Shown here piece after piece: positions 36,746 through 44,298 of a stretch of 64,000 bases of DNA. Source of the stretch: Caproicibacterium amylolyticum (GTDB taxonomy: Bacteria > Bacillota > Clostridia > Oscillospirales > Acutalibacteraceae); NCBI RefSeq assembly GCF_014467055.1, contig NZ_CP060696.1:1-64000 (forward strand), read 5' to 3'. The notes beneath the pieces are model-generated. The model saw nothing but the letters and a program-made list of their open reading frames with translations. It was not told the origin of the DNA and searched no databases. The translations under genes and the position numbers were made by a program. Each line of letters begins with the position of its first letter. The stretch's first letter is position 1.

Positions 36746-38029
36746 ATGATATCGAACACGCCACTTTATTCTGCCCTGCTAAAACACCAAGCTCTGCGCC
36801 GGGCACCGTTTCATACACCGGGGCACAAGTGTGCACCCGGCGCTTTGCCGCAAGATTTGCTGGCGCTGGATTTCACGGAACTGCCGGATACTGACAGCCT
36901 GTTTGAAGCGGATGGGCCAATTTTACAGGCAGAACAAGCTGCCGCACGGTTGTTTCAGGCGAAGCGGACGCTGTTTTCCGCTGGCGGCTGCTCCCTGTGC
37001 ATTCAGGCAATGCTGCGTCTGGCCTGCCCGCAGGGTGGGCGGGTGCTTTGTGCGCGGAATGTACACCGTTCGGCGGTTAACACGATGGCACTGCTTGGGT
37101 TGGAACCCGTGTGGTCAGTACCGGACGCGATACTGTCTGCATTAAAAAATAATACGAAAAGTATAAACGCGTGTTATGTTACCAGTCCGGATTATTATGG
37201 CCGCCTGCAGGATATTCCGGCACTTGCGGGACTTTGCCGTCAAAAACACATTCCGCTGCTGGTGGATAATGCCCATGGAACACAGCTGGCATTTACACAG
37301 CCGGATCTGCATCCGCTGCACTTAGGTGCCAGCATGACGGCGGACAGCACCCATAAAACTTTAAATGTACTTACCGGCGGTGCATGGCTGCAAATTGGTG
37401 AGGAACGCTATGTGCAGGATGCCAAGGAGGCAATGAGTCTGTTTGCCTCCACCAGTCCTTCGTATCCCATCATGGCAAGTCTGGACCTTGCACGTGCGTA
37501 TCAGGAAGAGCACCCCGCCGCCTTCGCGGAAGTTCAGCGGCAGGTGCGGGTGCTTTCTCAAACGGCACAGCGAATCGGTATAACAAATGTCAGTGATGAC
37601 CCTACCCGCCTTGCCCTGCGCACATCGGACATCGGTCTGACCGGTGCGGCAGCAGCAGAGATTTTTCGGGAAAACGGTGTGGAGCCGGAAATGGCGGACG
37701 GCGGCTTTGTGGTGTTCATTTGTACCCCATGGAACACGGAAGCGGATTATCAGCGGCTTGCAAAGGGTCTTTCCGCGCTGCCCATCGGAAAACCCCTGCC
37801 GCCGATTCCGGAACTGCCGCCCCTGCCGCCGGTGCGTTTACCGCTGCGGCAGGCAGTTTTTGCCCCGGCACATGCCGTGTCTTTGGAACAGGCAGTGGGC
37901 CGCATAGCCGCCGAAGCGGCCTGTCCCTGCCCACCGGGAATCCCGGTGGTGATGCCTGGAGAGGAAGTTACACAAGAAGTGGCACAGTTCCTTCGTGGGT
38001 ATGGCTTTTTTTCACTGCATGTGCTATAA
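36746..38029 (+). CDS. Orn/Lys/Arg decarboxylase-like PLP enzyme (YaaO type)
   Basis: 427 residues from ATG 36746, with GGAAAGGA upstream. Fold-type I PLP enzyme: HTPGHK (about 23-28), VDNAHGTQ (about 173-180) with the cofactor Asp, and DSTHKTL with the Schiff-base Lys204. It is shorter than most biosynthetic arginine or lysine decarboxylases (about 480 or more). The segment that usually reads like NGTSxxN is AGGCSLCIQ here. Its place before darA-holB-ricT is that of Bacillus yaaO. Substrate is uncertain; polyamine-related decarboxylation is inferred. Confidence 0.8.
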   Translation: MISNTPLYSALLKHQALRRAPFHTPGHKCAPGALPQDLLALDFTELPDTDSLFEADGPILQAEQAAARLFQAKRTLFSAGGCSLCIQAMLRLACPQGGRVLCARNVHRSAVNTMALLGLEPVWSVPDAILSALKNNTKSINACYVTSPDYYGRLQDIPALAGLCRQKHIPLLVDNAHGTQLAFTQPDLHPLHLGASMTADSTHKTLNVLTGGAWLQIGEERYVQDAKEAMSLFASTSPSYPIMASLDLARAYQEEHPAAFAEVQRQVRVLSQTAQRIGITNVSDDPTRLALRTSDIGLTGAAAAEIFRENGVEPEMADGGFVVFICTPWNTEADYQRLAKGLSALPIGKPLPPIPELPPLPPVRLPLRQAVFAPAHAVSLEQAVGRIAAEAACPCPPGIPVVMPGEEVTQEVAQFLRGYGFFSLHVL

Positions 38030-38030
38030 T
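38022..38030 (+). promoter_or_regulatory. Extended -10 promoter for darA-holB
   Basis: TGCTATAAT (TG-n-TATAAT) overlapping the end of the decarboxylase gene; no clear -35. Confidence 0.5.
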
Positions 38031-38140
38031 GCAGACAAAGAAATTGAGCTTTTTCCGGCTGGCGTTTCTGCATAGAATAATCGGCCGGATTTATGCATAA
38101 TCTTCTCCATTGAACTGAAAACGGGCAGGAGGAATGGTCT

Positions 38141-38464
38141 ATGAAACTGGTATTTGCGATTGTAGGGAATGACGACGCTCCACTGGTGAACAGCAGTTTG
38201 ACAAAGGCGGGCTTTCAGGTAACGAAGCTTGCAACGACCGGCGGCTTTCTGAAGGCCGGCAACACAACCTTTATTATCGGTACAGAAGATGAAAAGGTGG
38301 AAAAGGTGATGGACCTGCTGCGCAAACAGTGCAGCCGCCGCACACAGATGATGCCCAGCACGGCTACTACAGACGGCACCATGTACTCTTCTTACCCCAT
38401 CGAGGTTGCGGTGGGCGGTGCAACCGTCTTTGTACTGGACGTCGACCGCTTTGAAAAGCTGTGA
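38141..38464 (+). CDS. darA: Cyclic-di-AMP receptor DarA (PstA/YaaQ)
   Basis: 107 residues, a PII-like trimeric protein that binds cyclic-di-AMP. It matches the family from MKLVFAIVGNDDAPLV to LTKAGFQVTKLATTGGFLKAGNTTFIIG-type sequence and the closing GGATVFVLDVDRFEKL. AGGAGG precedes ATG 38141. It overlaps the GTG start of holB (GTGA), so the two are coupled. In Bacillus the same pair is separated by yaaR, which is absent here. Confidence 0.93.
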   Translation: MKLVFAIVGNDDAPLVNSSLTKAGFQVTKLATTGGFLKAGNTTFIIGTEDEKVEKVMDLLRKQCSRRTQMMPSTATTDGTMYSSYPIEVAVGGATVFVLDVDRFEKL

Positions 38465-39327
38465 AGCTGAATCTCCCGGAAATGCTGTGTCCGCCCGCCG
38501 TGCGGGCGGCATTGCTTTCTGTGTACGAAAATGACCGTATCCCCCATGCATTGATTTTTGAGGGCGGACCGGAGCAGACGCTTGCACTTGCAAAGTGGCT
38601 TGCACAGGCCGCCGTGTGCACTGCACCGGGAGTGCATCCCTGCGGGCAGTGTCCCGGCTGTATCAAGGCACAGGCGGGCAGCCACCCGGATATCACTTTG
38701 GCGGGCGGCGGCGAAACCGGCCGCTCTTTTCACAAAGAAGAGATTCTTGCGCTGCGCAGTGACACCTTTATAAAACCAAATGAGGCACCTTGCCGCGTGT
38801 TTATTTTGCAAAATGCGCAGAATCTGTCGCCGCAGGCACAAAACGCACTGCTCAAAGTGCTGGAGGAACCGCCGGCATCCGTACAGTTTTTGCTGACTTG
38901 CGACCGCGCCTCTTCCCTGCTGGCAACTGTGCGCAGCCGGTCACAAATTTACACGCTGACAGAGGCACAGCCGCCGCAGGATGACGGCCTTGCAGAACAG
39001 ATTGCGCTGGCAGTGTGCAGTTCAAAAGAGAGCGGCCTGCTTTACCTGACTGCTCCTCTGCTGCGGGACAAACTGCGCCTGCGTGCGGTGCTGGAGCGCC
39101 TGACTCTGCTGTTTCGAGATGCTTTGGCACTGCGCAGCGGCGGCAAAGCGCTGCTGCCGGAGGATGAGACAGCATACAAGCTGGCACAGTCGCTGACCCG
39201 TGCGCAGCTGTATCAGATGACACAGACCACAAGGGAAGCCCGCGGCTGGGTAGAGCGCAATGCAAACACACCGCTGATGGTGACCGTTTTATGCGCGCGT
39301 CTGCGCAGTGAAGCAGCGGCATTTTAA
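38461..39327 (+). CDS. holB: DNA polymerase III delta-prime subunit
   Basis: 288 residues, a non-hydrolysing AAA+ clamp-loader subunit. The P-loop region is degenerate (EGGPEQTLALAKW), as expected for delta-prime. A zinc module CTAPGVHPCGQCPGC (about 53-67), the conserved LSPQAQNALLKVLEEPP segment (about 121-137) and an SRC-like motif changed to RSRS (about 158-161) follow. The start is GTG 38461, overlapping the darA stop with no separate Shine-Dalgarno. A clamp-loader role with DnaN is expected. Confidence 0.88.
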   Translation: MKLNLPEMLCPPAVRAALLSVYENDRIPHALIFEGGPEQTLALAKWLAQAAVCTAPGVHPCGQCPGCIKAQAGSHPDITLAGGGETGRSFHKEEILALRSDTFIKPNEAPCRVFILQNAQNLSPQAQNALLKVLEEPPASVQFLLTCDRASSLLATVRSRSQIYTLTEAQPPQDDGLAEQIALAVCSSKESGLLYLTAPLLRDKLRLRAVLERLTLLFRDALALRSGGKALLPEDETAYKLAQSLTRAQLYQMTQTTREARGWVERNANTPLMVTVLCARLRSEAAAF

Positions 39328-39381
39328 ATTGTATTTTTCAGCAATTTTTCGTCAAGAATCATATATAAAAAAGGAGGCACC

Positions 39382-40272
39382 ATGGCAAAAGTAATTGGGG
39401 TTCGATTTAAAAATCTTGGTAAAGTCTATTACTTTGACCCGGAAAACCACGAAATCAAAATCGGCGACCATGTCATTGTGGAAACTGCGCGCGGTGTTGA
39501 GTGCGGCGAAGTAGCTATGCCGAACCGTGAGATTGCAGATGACCATATTGTACAGCCGCTGCGGCCTATTATCCGGGTTGCAACGGATGCGGACATGGAC
39601 AAGCTGGCGGAAAACTGCCGCCGTGAAATAGATGCGTTTTCAATCTGCCAGAAAAAAATAGCGGCGCACGGTTTGGAAATGAAGCTGGTCGATGTGGAGT
39701 ATACCTTCGACAACAGCAAGATTCTGTTTTATTTTACCGCAGACGGCCGTGTGGATTTCCGTGAGCTGGTCAAGGACCTTGCCGGCGTGTTCCGCACACG
39801 AATTGAACTGCGGCAGATTGGTGTGCGTGACGAGGCCAAGATGCTGGGTGGGTTGGGTCTGTGCGGCCGGCCATTCTGCTGCAGCCAGTTTTTGGCAGGA
39901 TTCCAACCGGTTTCTATTAAAATGGCAAAGGAACAGGGACTTTCGCTGAATCCGGTCAAAATTTCCGGAACCTGCGGTCGGCTGATGTGCTGTCTGAAAT
40001 ATGAGCAGGAAGCATATCAGGATTTACAGCGCAATACACCGCCGCAGGGCAGCTATGTCAGTACTCCGGAGGGAAAAGGAATCGTTGTGGGTGTCGGCCT
40101 GCTGACCGGCGTTCTGCAGGTGCACTTGGACAGTGCTTCACCGGAAGCGGCTCCCATCAGCTGTAAGGTCAGCACGGTGAAGGTTCTGCATGGCCCGGTG
40201 GCGCGCACACGGCAAAAACCAAAGCCCAAAAAAGAGGATGCGCAGGCAGATCAGGAGAGCAAAGAGTCATAA
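39382..40272 (+). CDS. ricT: RicT/YaaT, PSP1-domain regulatory iron-sulfur protein
   Basis: 296 residues with the PSP1 domain and the cysteine signatures CGRPFCCSQFL (about 156-166) and CGRLMCCLKYEQE (about 197-209). In Bacillus RicT acts with RicA and RicF as a complex that carries iron-sulfur clusters and supports RNase Y-dependent mRNA maturation. AAGGAGG precedes ATG 39382. It follows holB as in Bacillus. The C-terminus is a basic/acidic tail. Partners RicA and RicF are not in the window. Confidence 0.9.
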   Translation: MAKVIGVRFKNLGKVYYFDPENHEIKIGDHVIVETARGVECGEVAMPNREIADDHIVQPLRPIIRVATDADMDKLAENCRREIDAFSICQKKIAAHGLEMKLVDVEYTFDNSKILFYFTADGRVDFRELVKDLAGVFRTRIELRQIGVRDEAKMLGGLGLCGRPFCCSQFLAGFQPVSIKMAKEQGLSLNPVKISGTCGRLMCCLKYEQEAYQDLQRNTPPQGSYVSTPEGKGIVVGVGLLTGVLQVHLDSASPEAAPISCKVSTVKVLHGPVARTRQKPKPKKEDAQADQESKES

Positions 40273-40301
40273 TTGCTCGGTATTCTATGGATTCAGAGAA
40301 T

Positions 40302-40335
40302 TTGTCCTTGCATTTCAGTGAAAGTATGATAAAAT
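40302..40335 (+). promoter_or_regulatory. Promoter for the ferredoxin gene
   Basis: Two overlapping readings: TTGCAT (40308-40313) with a 16-bp spacer to TAAAAT (40330-40335), or TTGTCC (40302-40307) with 17 bp to TATGAT (40325-40330). Confidence 0.6.
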
Positions 40336-40368
40336 AATAACGGAATATAATAATGGAGGTGTGTCAAA

Positions 40369-40539
40369 ATGGCATATCAGATTGGCAGCGAGTGCATTTC
40401 CTGCGGCGCTTGTGCAGCAGAATGCCCGGTAAGCGCGATTGCTGAGGGCGACGGCAAGTATGAAATCAACGAGGATACCTGCATTTCCTGCGGTTCCTGC
40501 GCGGGCGTTTGCCCCGTTGGCGCTCCTAAAGAGGCCTAA
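40369..40539 (+). CDS. 2[4Fe-4S] clostridial-type ferredoxin
   Basis: 56 residues: MAYQIGSECISCGACAAECP opens the protein. Eight cysteines form two CxxCxxCxxxCP cluster motifs (Cys9, 12, 15, 19 and Cys38, 41, 44, 48), giving two low-potential [4Fe-4S] clusters for electron transfer. ATGGAGGTG precedes ATG 40369. It has its own promoter and terminator, so it is monocistronic, within the holB-trmN6 region. Such ferredoxins serve pyruvate:ferredoxin oxidoreductase, hydrogenase and radical-SAM enzymes, including NrdG-like activases; partners here are unknown. Confidence 0.95.
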   Translation: MAYQIGSECISCGACAAECPVSAIAEGDGKYEINEDTCISCGSCAGVCPVGAPKEA

Positions 40540-40557
40540 TTACGTTGAAACAAAGAA

Positions 40558-40592
40558 GGACGGTACGCTTAACGGTGTGCCGCCCTTTTTTT
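40558..40592 (+). terminator. Intrinsic terminator after ferredoxin
   Basis: GGACGGTACGC pairs with GTGTGCCGCCC (one mismatch, two G-T pairs) and is followed by a seven-T run. Confidence 0.8.
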
Positions 40593-40601
40593 GTAAAAAC
40601 A

Positions 40602-40630
40602 TTGACATTTACAAAAACTGGATATATAAT
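40602..40630 (+). promoter_or_regulatory. Perfect consensus sigma-A promoter
   Basis: TTGACA (40602-40607), exactly 17 bp, TATAAT (40625-40630), 20 bp before the start codon of the next gene. This is the only promoter in the window with both hexamers perfect and a 17-bp spacer. Confidence 0.85.
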
Positions 40631-40649
40631 CCGAAAAAGGGGGAACATA

Positions 40650-41330
40650 ATGACGCAGCTGGTGAATGAGAATAAGAAGAAAACCGGCACGCTGCCCTTT
40701 CGGCTGCTGCTGATTGCTGCAGGGGCGAGAATACTGTTAAAGCTGTTTGTTTCCTATTTGTTCCCGCTGTCTCGTCTACTATTGCGCTTTGTTGTCTGTC
40801 CGCTTTTGCTGATACTAATTATCTTGACCATTTTGAAAGCCGGCGGCAGGCAGAGAAAAAAGAGGGTTCTCTGCGGCGTGGCGCTTGCGGTAGGGGCGAT
40901 TATTTTTTCTTTTTTGCCGATTGACCGTCAGCTGGAGCAGGCGCGCTTTCAAACTTCAAAAAGCTGGTACAGCAGCGCAGCTGCTGCGGTACAGAAAAAG
41001 ATAAAGGACAAAGGAACCGAAAAAGGAACCGTTCAGCTTTCATTTCCGGATACGCTGTTGGTACCCGGTTACAATGGTGAAGTGGATTACTTGAAAGCTG
41101 GAAACTCTGTGGCGATTGCATTTCACGCGTCTGCTTCTTTGTCCGTACAGCGCTTTTTTGTGTATGTATCAGATGAAACGGCAAAAGAAGTTTTAAGGAA
41201 TCCGCGTAAATATTACGGCAGCAGCTTCACAGGCGCAGTTTTTCAGCAGCAGGAAGCGCTATCTGATTCACATTGGCTGTATGCTTTTACATGGGGTTCC
41301 GACCTGCCGCCCAGCGACCCGAATATTTGA
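40650..41330 (+). CDS. Membrane-anchored protein of unknown function
   Basis: 226 residues from ATG 40650 (AAGGGGGAAC upstream). A basic N-terminus is followed by three closely spaced hydrophobic segments (about 16-36, 38-60 and 71-88), then a roughly 130-residue extracellular domain with FPDTLLVPGYNGEVDYLKAG and FVYVSDETAKEV, and a Trp-rich end (HWLYAFTWGSDLPP). No family recognised. The consensus promoter and short leader suggest strong expression. It is flanked by terminators, so it stands alone between ferredoxin and trmN6. Confidence 0.6.
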   Translation: MTQLVNENKKKTGTLPFRLLLIAAGARILLKLFVSYLFPLSRLLLRFVVCPLLLILIILTILKAGGRQRKKRVLCGVALAVGAIIFSFLPIDRQLEQARFQTSKSWYSSAAAAVQKKIKDKGTEKGTVQLSFPDTLLVPGYNGEVDYLKAGNSVAIAFHASASLSVQRFFVYVSDETAKEVLRNPRKYYGSSFTGAVFQQQEALSDSHWLYAFTWGSDLPPSDPNI

Positions 41331-41332
41331 AA

Positions 41333-41374
41333 ATCCTGCTTTCAGCGGCAAGCTGTCTGAAAGCAGGATTTTTT
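41333..41374 (+). terminator. Intrinsic terminator
   Basis: Perfect 13-bp stem (41333-41345 with 41357-41369), 11-base loop, run of T. It ends the unknown membrane-protein gene. Confidence 0.92.
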
Positions 41375-41402
41375 TGCGTTCTGTACATTGGTTTGCTATA
41401 AT
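41374..41402 (+). promoter_or_regulatory. Promoter for trmN6-rsmI
   Basis: TTGCGT (41374-41379), 17-bp spacer, TATAAT (41397-41402) with an extended TGC; it starts inside the T-run of the preceding terminator. The 85-base leader holds a small GGTAC/GTACC hairpin. Confidence 0.7.
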
Positions 41403-41487
41403 AATAAATAGGTTACAAAAGCGAGCGGAGTACAGAACCACCGGTACTTTTGTGTACCCTCAGTGAACAGAAGGGAGCATCCTTTTT

Positions 41488-42243
41488 ATGCAGTTGAACC
41501 CCACAGAGCATTTGGAACCAATCGGCGGCGGATACAGCGTCATTGTTAGCCCAGAGCACACGTTCAGCACCGATACCATTCTGCTTGCGCACTATGCCAT
41601 GCCGAAACCGAATGAGCGCTGTGCGGAGTTTGGCACCGGCTGCGGGATGATTTCCCTGCTGTGGTGCAGCCGCGGTGCCACCCGCGCGGTTTATGCGCTG
41701 GACATTCAGCCGCAGGCATGCAGTCAGGCACGGCGGGGTGCCGAGCTAAACGGTTTTTCACAGATGCAGGTGCTGGAGTATGACCTGCGCAGAATCCTGA
41801 CGGAAAAGGCGAAGGACCTTCCCTTCCCGGCTAATTTGGATTTGGTAGCGTGCAACCCGCCATACAAACCGGTTGGAACCGGTATTCAAAATCCGCAGGA
41901 CAGTAAGGCTGACGCCCGTCATGAAACCGGCTGTACTTTTGAGCAGATTGCGCAGGCTGCTGCCAGATTGCTCCGTTGGGGCGGGCGCTTTGTGTGCTGC
42001 CTGCGCCCGCAGCGGCTGGCAGAAGTCTGCGGCATCCTTTCCGCAGCCGGTTTAGAGCCAAAACGTCTGCGATTGGTGCAGCATCGGCTCCAGAAAGCAC
42101 CCTCCCTGTTCCTGCTGGAAGCACGTCGCGGCGGAAAGCCCGGACTTGCAGTGGAGGCGGTGCTGCTTCTGGAAGACGAACAGGGAAACTGTTCCCTGGA
42201 AATGAAAAAAATCTACGGTGAATATGGAGAAGGACATAAATGA
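41488..42243 (+). CDS. trmN6: tRNA1(Val) adenine-N6-methyltransferase, TrmN6/YabB type
   Basis: 251 residues, SAM-dependent methyltransferase for A37 of tRNA1(Val). The SAM-binding GCGMI loop follows CAEFGTG (about 45-55), an acidic residue ends strand 2 (ALDIQP, about 70-75) and the catalytic NPPY is at 123-126. AGGGAGC precedes ATG 41488. It overlaps rsmI by four bases (ATGA). The same pair (yabB-yabC) occurs in Bacillus downstream of ricT and yabA, so synteny supports the call. Confidence 0.9.
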   Translation: MQLNPTEHLEPIGGGYSVIVSPEHTFSTDTILLAHYAMPKPNERCAEFGTGCGMISLLWCSRGATRAVYALDIQPQACSQARRGAELNGFSQMQVLEYDLRRILTEKAKDLPFPANLDLVACNPPYKPVGTGIQNPQDSKADARHETGCTFEQIAQAAARLLRWGGRFVCCLRPQRLAEVCGILSAAGLEPKRLRLVQHRLQKAPSLFLLEARRGGKPGLAVEAVLLLEDEQGNCSLEMKKIYGEYGEGHK

Positions 42244-43079
42244 GCGGAACATTATATATCATCGGTACACCGATTGGAAATTTGGGAGATTTGTCCCCGC
42301 GGGCGGTGAAAATCCTAAGCAGCGTGGATTTTATTGCGGCGGAGGATACCCGCGTTACGCTGAAACTTCTGACGCATTTTGGCATTAAAAAGCCGTTAAT
42401 CAGTTACTTTGAACACAACAAAATGGAACGCGGAGAAATCATACTGGCACGCGTGGAGGCCGGCGAAAATTGCGCACAGGTCAGCGATGCCGGCATGCCC
42501 GCGATTTCCGACCCCGGCGAATTGTTGGTGAGGCAGGCACATGAGCGCGGCATTCCGGTCGTTGCGGTTCCCGGCCCAAGCGCGGTGATAACGGCACTGG
42601 CAGTTTCCGGCCTGCCGACCGGCCGCTTTACGTTCGAGGGATTTTTAAGCGTCAATAAAAAAAGCCGCCGCGAACATTTGGCGGAAGTCAAGAATGAGCA
42701 CCGAACGATGGTGTTTTATGAAGCGCCGCACAAGCTGCTGACAACGCTGACGGATATGCTTGCCGCGTGGGGTGACCGTCCGCTGGCACTGGTGCGCGAG
42801 CTTACTAAGATACACGAAGAAGTGCGGCGCACAACGCTTTCGGAGGCGGTGGCGTATTATACAGAAAACCCGCCGCGCGGCGAATTTGTGCTGGTAATTG
42901 CCGGTGCGCCGCAGCAGGCAGAGCAGCAGGCGGAAACATTGGAGGATGCTGTGAAACTTGCACAATCGCTGATAGACGGCGGTGCGGCTGCATCTGCTGC
43001 AGCAAAGGAAGCAGCCAGTGTGACCGGCTATAAAAAGAATGAAATTTACCGTTTGCTGCAGCAAAAGCCCGTACAGTAA
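42240..43079 (+). CDS. rsmI: 16S rRNA 2'-O-methyltransferase RsmI
   Basis: Methylates the 2'-OH of C1402 in 16S rRNA. 279 residues of the tetrapyrrole-methylase fold: YIIGTPIGNLGDLSPRAV (about 6-23), AAEDTRVTLKLL (about 33-44), VSDAGMPAISDPG (about 80-92), VPGPSAVITALAVSGLP (about 105-121). It starts at ATG 42240, overlapping trmN6. Its stop codon (43077-43079) lies inside the left end of a repeat element. Confidence 0.95.
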   Translation: MSGTLYIIGTPIGNLGDLSPRAVKILSSVDFIAAEDTRVTLKLLTHFGIKKPLISYFEHNKMERGEIILARVEAGENCAQVSDAGMPAISDPGELLVRQAHERGIPVVAVPGPSAVITALAVSGLPTGRFTFEGFLSVNKKSRREHLAEVKNEHRTMVFYEAPHKLLTTLTDMLAAWGDRPLALVRELTKIHEEVRRTTLSEAVAYYTENPPRGEFVLVIAGAPQQAEQQAETLEDAVKLAQSLIDGGAAASAAAKEAASVTGYKKNEIYRLLQQKPVQ

Positions 43080-43298
43080 AAGTTTCACCTGCCTTTTTAA
43101 AGGCGGTAGGGTGTGGGGAGAATCCCCACGAACCTATCTCTGGACCGTAAAGCACTTCGGGTCAAAAGCAGTACACAGGAGCGTCCTCTGCGGCGGCGAA
43201 GCTACGCCGCAAGAAAGACCTTGGAGCGCTGCTTCAAACCTCGCCATCCTTGTGAACCTACCCCATTCTGGGCACGCGAGGCTGGCGAAAACTTTAAC
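43076..43298 (+). repeat. MITE-like repeat element, copy B (complete)
   Basis: 223 bp with imperfect terminal inverted repeats: GTAAAAGTTTCACCTGCCT at the left (43076-43094) and AGGCTGGCGAAAACTTTAAC at the right (43279-43298), about 16 of 20 aligned positions. It contains several hairpins: GCCTTT/AAAGGC, GTGGGG/CCCCAC (43113-43129), GACC..GGTC and GCGGCG/CGCCGC (near 43190-43210). No coding capacity is credible. The left about 110 bp and an internal CTTCAAACC segment match copy A at 44165-44286 in opposite orientation. No target duplication was recognised. Confidence 0.65.
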
Positions 43299-43323
43299 AT
43301 AAGAGTCAAACGATTAGCGCATG

Positions 43324-43360
43324 AAAAAAGGAACCGTTGAAAAATCAACGGTTCCTTTTT
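43324..43360. terminator. Terminator of the nrdD-nrdG operon
   Basis: Perfect 11-bp stem GGAACCGTTGA / TCAACGGTTCC (43330-43340 with 43345-43355), AAAA loop, flanked by A-run and T-run, so it works on both strands. The nrdG stop codon lies at its edge. Confidence 0.92.
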
Positions 43361-43874
43361 ATTCGTCCAAGTCATCCAAAATAACATGCCCTTCCCGCCG
43401 GGTGGCGTTCAGGTCAATTACGCGCTGGTTTCGGCTGCCGCGGAAGTACAGGGTTAAGTCGCGCTGCGCTTCTATATAAGGTCCGTCAACCAGGTAATCT
43501 GCAAGACGCAGCAGATGCTGTACAGTTTCATCTGATTTTTGAGAGAGCTGTTCATAAGTCCAGCCGGAGTAAATCGTAATGTCCAGCTTAGTTTCTGCTT
43601 TTATGCGTTCTGCCAGGTCGGAAAGTCCTGCAGCTTGACAAAAAGGTTCCCCACCGGAAAAAGTCACACCCCTTAGCATGGGGTTTGCCTGTATTTCGGC
43701 AATCAGCTTGTCAATCGGCACCAGAGAACCACCGCTAAAGTCATGTGTCTGCGGGTTCTGGCATCCGGGACAGTCGTGCGGGCAGCCCTGTACAAAGATA
43801 GTGTAGCGGATGCCGCGTCCGTCAACGATAGATTCCGGCTCTGTTCCGGCCAACCGCAGTTCAGTGCAGGCCAT
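43359..43874 (-). CDS. nrdG: Anaerobic ribonucleotide reductase activating protein NrdG
   Basis: Radical-SAM activase that generates the glycyl radical in the class III reductase. 171 residues with the CxxxCxxC cluster motif in QGCPHDCPGC (about 29-38), the GGEP-type motif TFSGGEPF (about 71-78) and the SAM-binding strand LDITIYSGWTYEQL (about 97-110). The start ATG 43874 lies inside the last 13 bases of the small upstream ORF; AAAGGA lies 11 bases upstream. The end is acidic (DDLDE). Length is typical (about 150-175). Confidence 0.95.
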   Translation of the reverse strand: MACTELRLAGTEPESIVDGRGIRYTIFVQGCPHDCPGCQNPQTHDFSGGSLVPIDKLIAEIQANPMLRGVTFSGGEPFCQAAGLSDLAERIKAETKLDITIYSGWTYEQLSQKSDETVQHLLRLADYLVDGPYIEAQRDLTLYFRGSRNQRVIDLNATRREGHVILDDLDE

Positions 43875-44019
43875 GCTTTACACGGTCCTTTTCTTCGGCA
43901 GCTTTTGCGTTGTTCCAACGGTCCATGGTACCCACCAAGTAGCCTGTAATGCGGCGAATACGCTCAAAACCGACACCGTCACCAACCATGTTGTTCTTTT
44001 CAATCAAACGCTCTGTCAT
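43861..44019 (-). CDS. Stand-alone glycyl-radical tail of class III ribonucleotide reductase (split NrdD)
   Basis: 52 residues with their own AAGGAGC ribosome binding site and ATG 44019. The sequence from GFERIRRITGYLVG to NNAKAAEEKDRVKH matches the extreme C-terminus of NrdD proteins, where the RxxGY loop holds the radical glycine (here Gly26) and the chain ends DRVKH-like. The neighbouring 766-residue NrdD lacks this motif. The stop overlaps nrdG by 13 bases, so it is co-expressed with the activase that would generate its radical. The working enzyme is therefore predicted to be assembled from two polypeptides. The call is by motif and context; the functional split is inference. Confidence 0.8.
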   Translation of the reverse strand: MTERLIEKNNMVGDGVGFERIRRITGYLVGTMDRWNNAKAAEEKDRVKHGLH

Positions 44020-44164
44020 AATTTTATTGCTCCTTTTTTATGTTTTTAATATTAAAAGATTGAATTAAAAATTGTCTTACATTACTTTCTGTCGCTTTCT
44101 TAGAAAGCAACCGCAGTGCGGCGCGCGAACCACCGCGACCTTGCCCTTAGTATCCTAAGAAGCG

Positions 44165-44286
44165 CTCGCGGGTTTGGAAGCCTGCTGCGTACTGCTTTTT
44201 TACATCAAGGACTTTACGGTCAAGGGATAAGACCGTGGGCTTCTCCCACACTCACCGCCTTTGAAAAGGCGGGCGAGATTTTTAAT
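44165..44286 (-). repeat. MITE-like repeat element, copy A (partial)
   Basis: About 120 bp matching the left part of copy B (43076-43298) in the opposite orientation, roughly 70% identical by eye, with the same hairpins (CCGCCTTTTCAAAGGCGG, GTGGG/CCCAC) and shared blocks GACCGTAAAG and AAAAGCAGTAC. It begins 13 bp after the nrdD stop codon and fills much of the 279-bp gap before the small radical-tail ORF. The right-hand end is not recognisable. The remaining bases of the gap (44020-44164) hold nothing else I can name. Confidence 0.6.
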
Positions 44287-44298
44287 GTAGGGCTTTTT

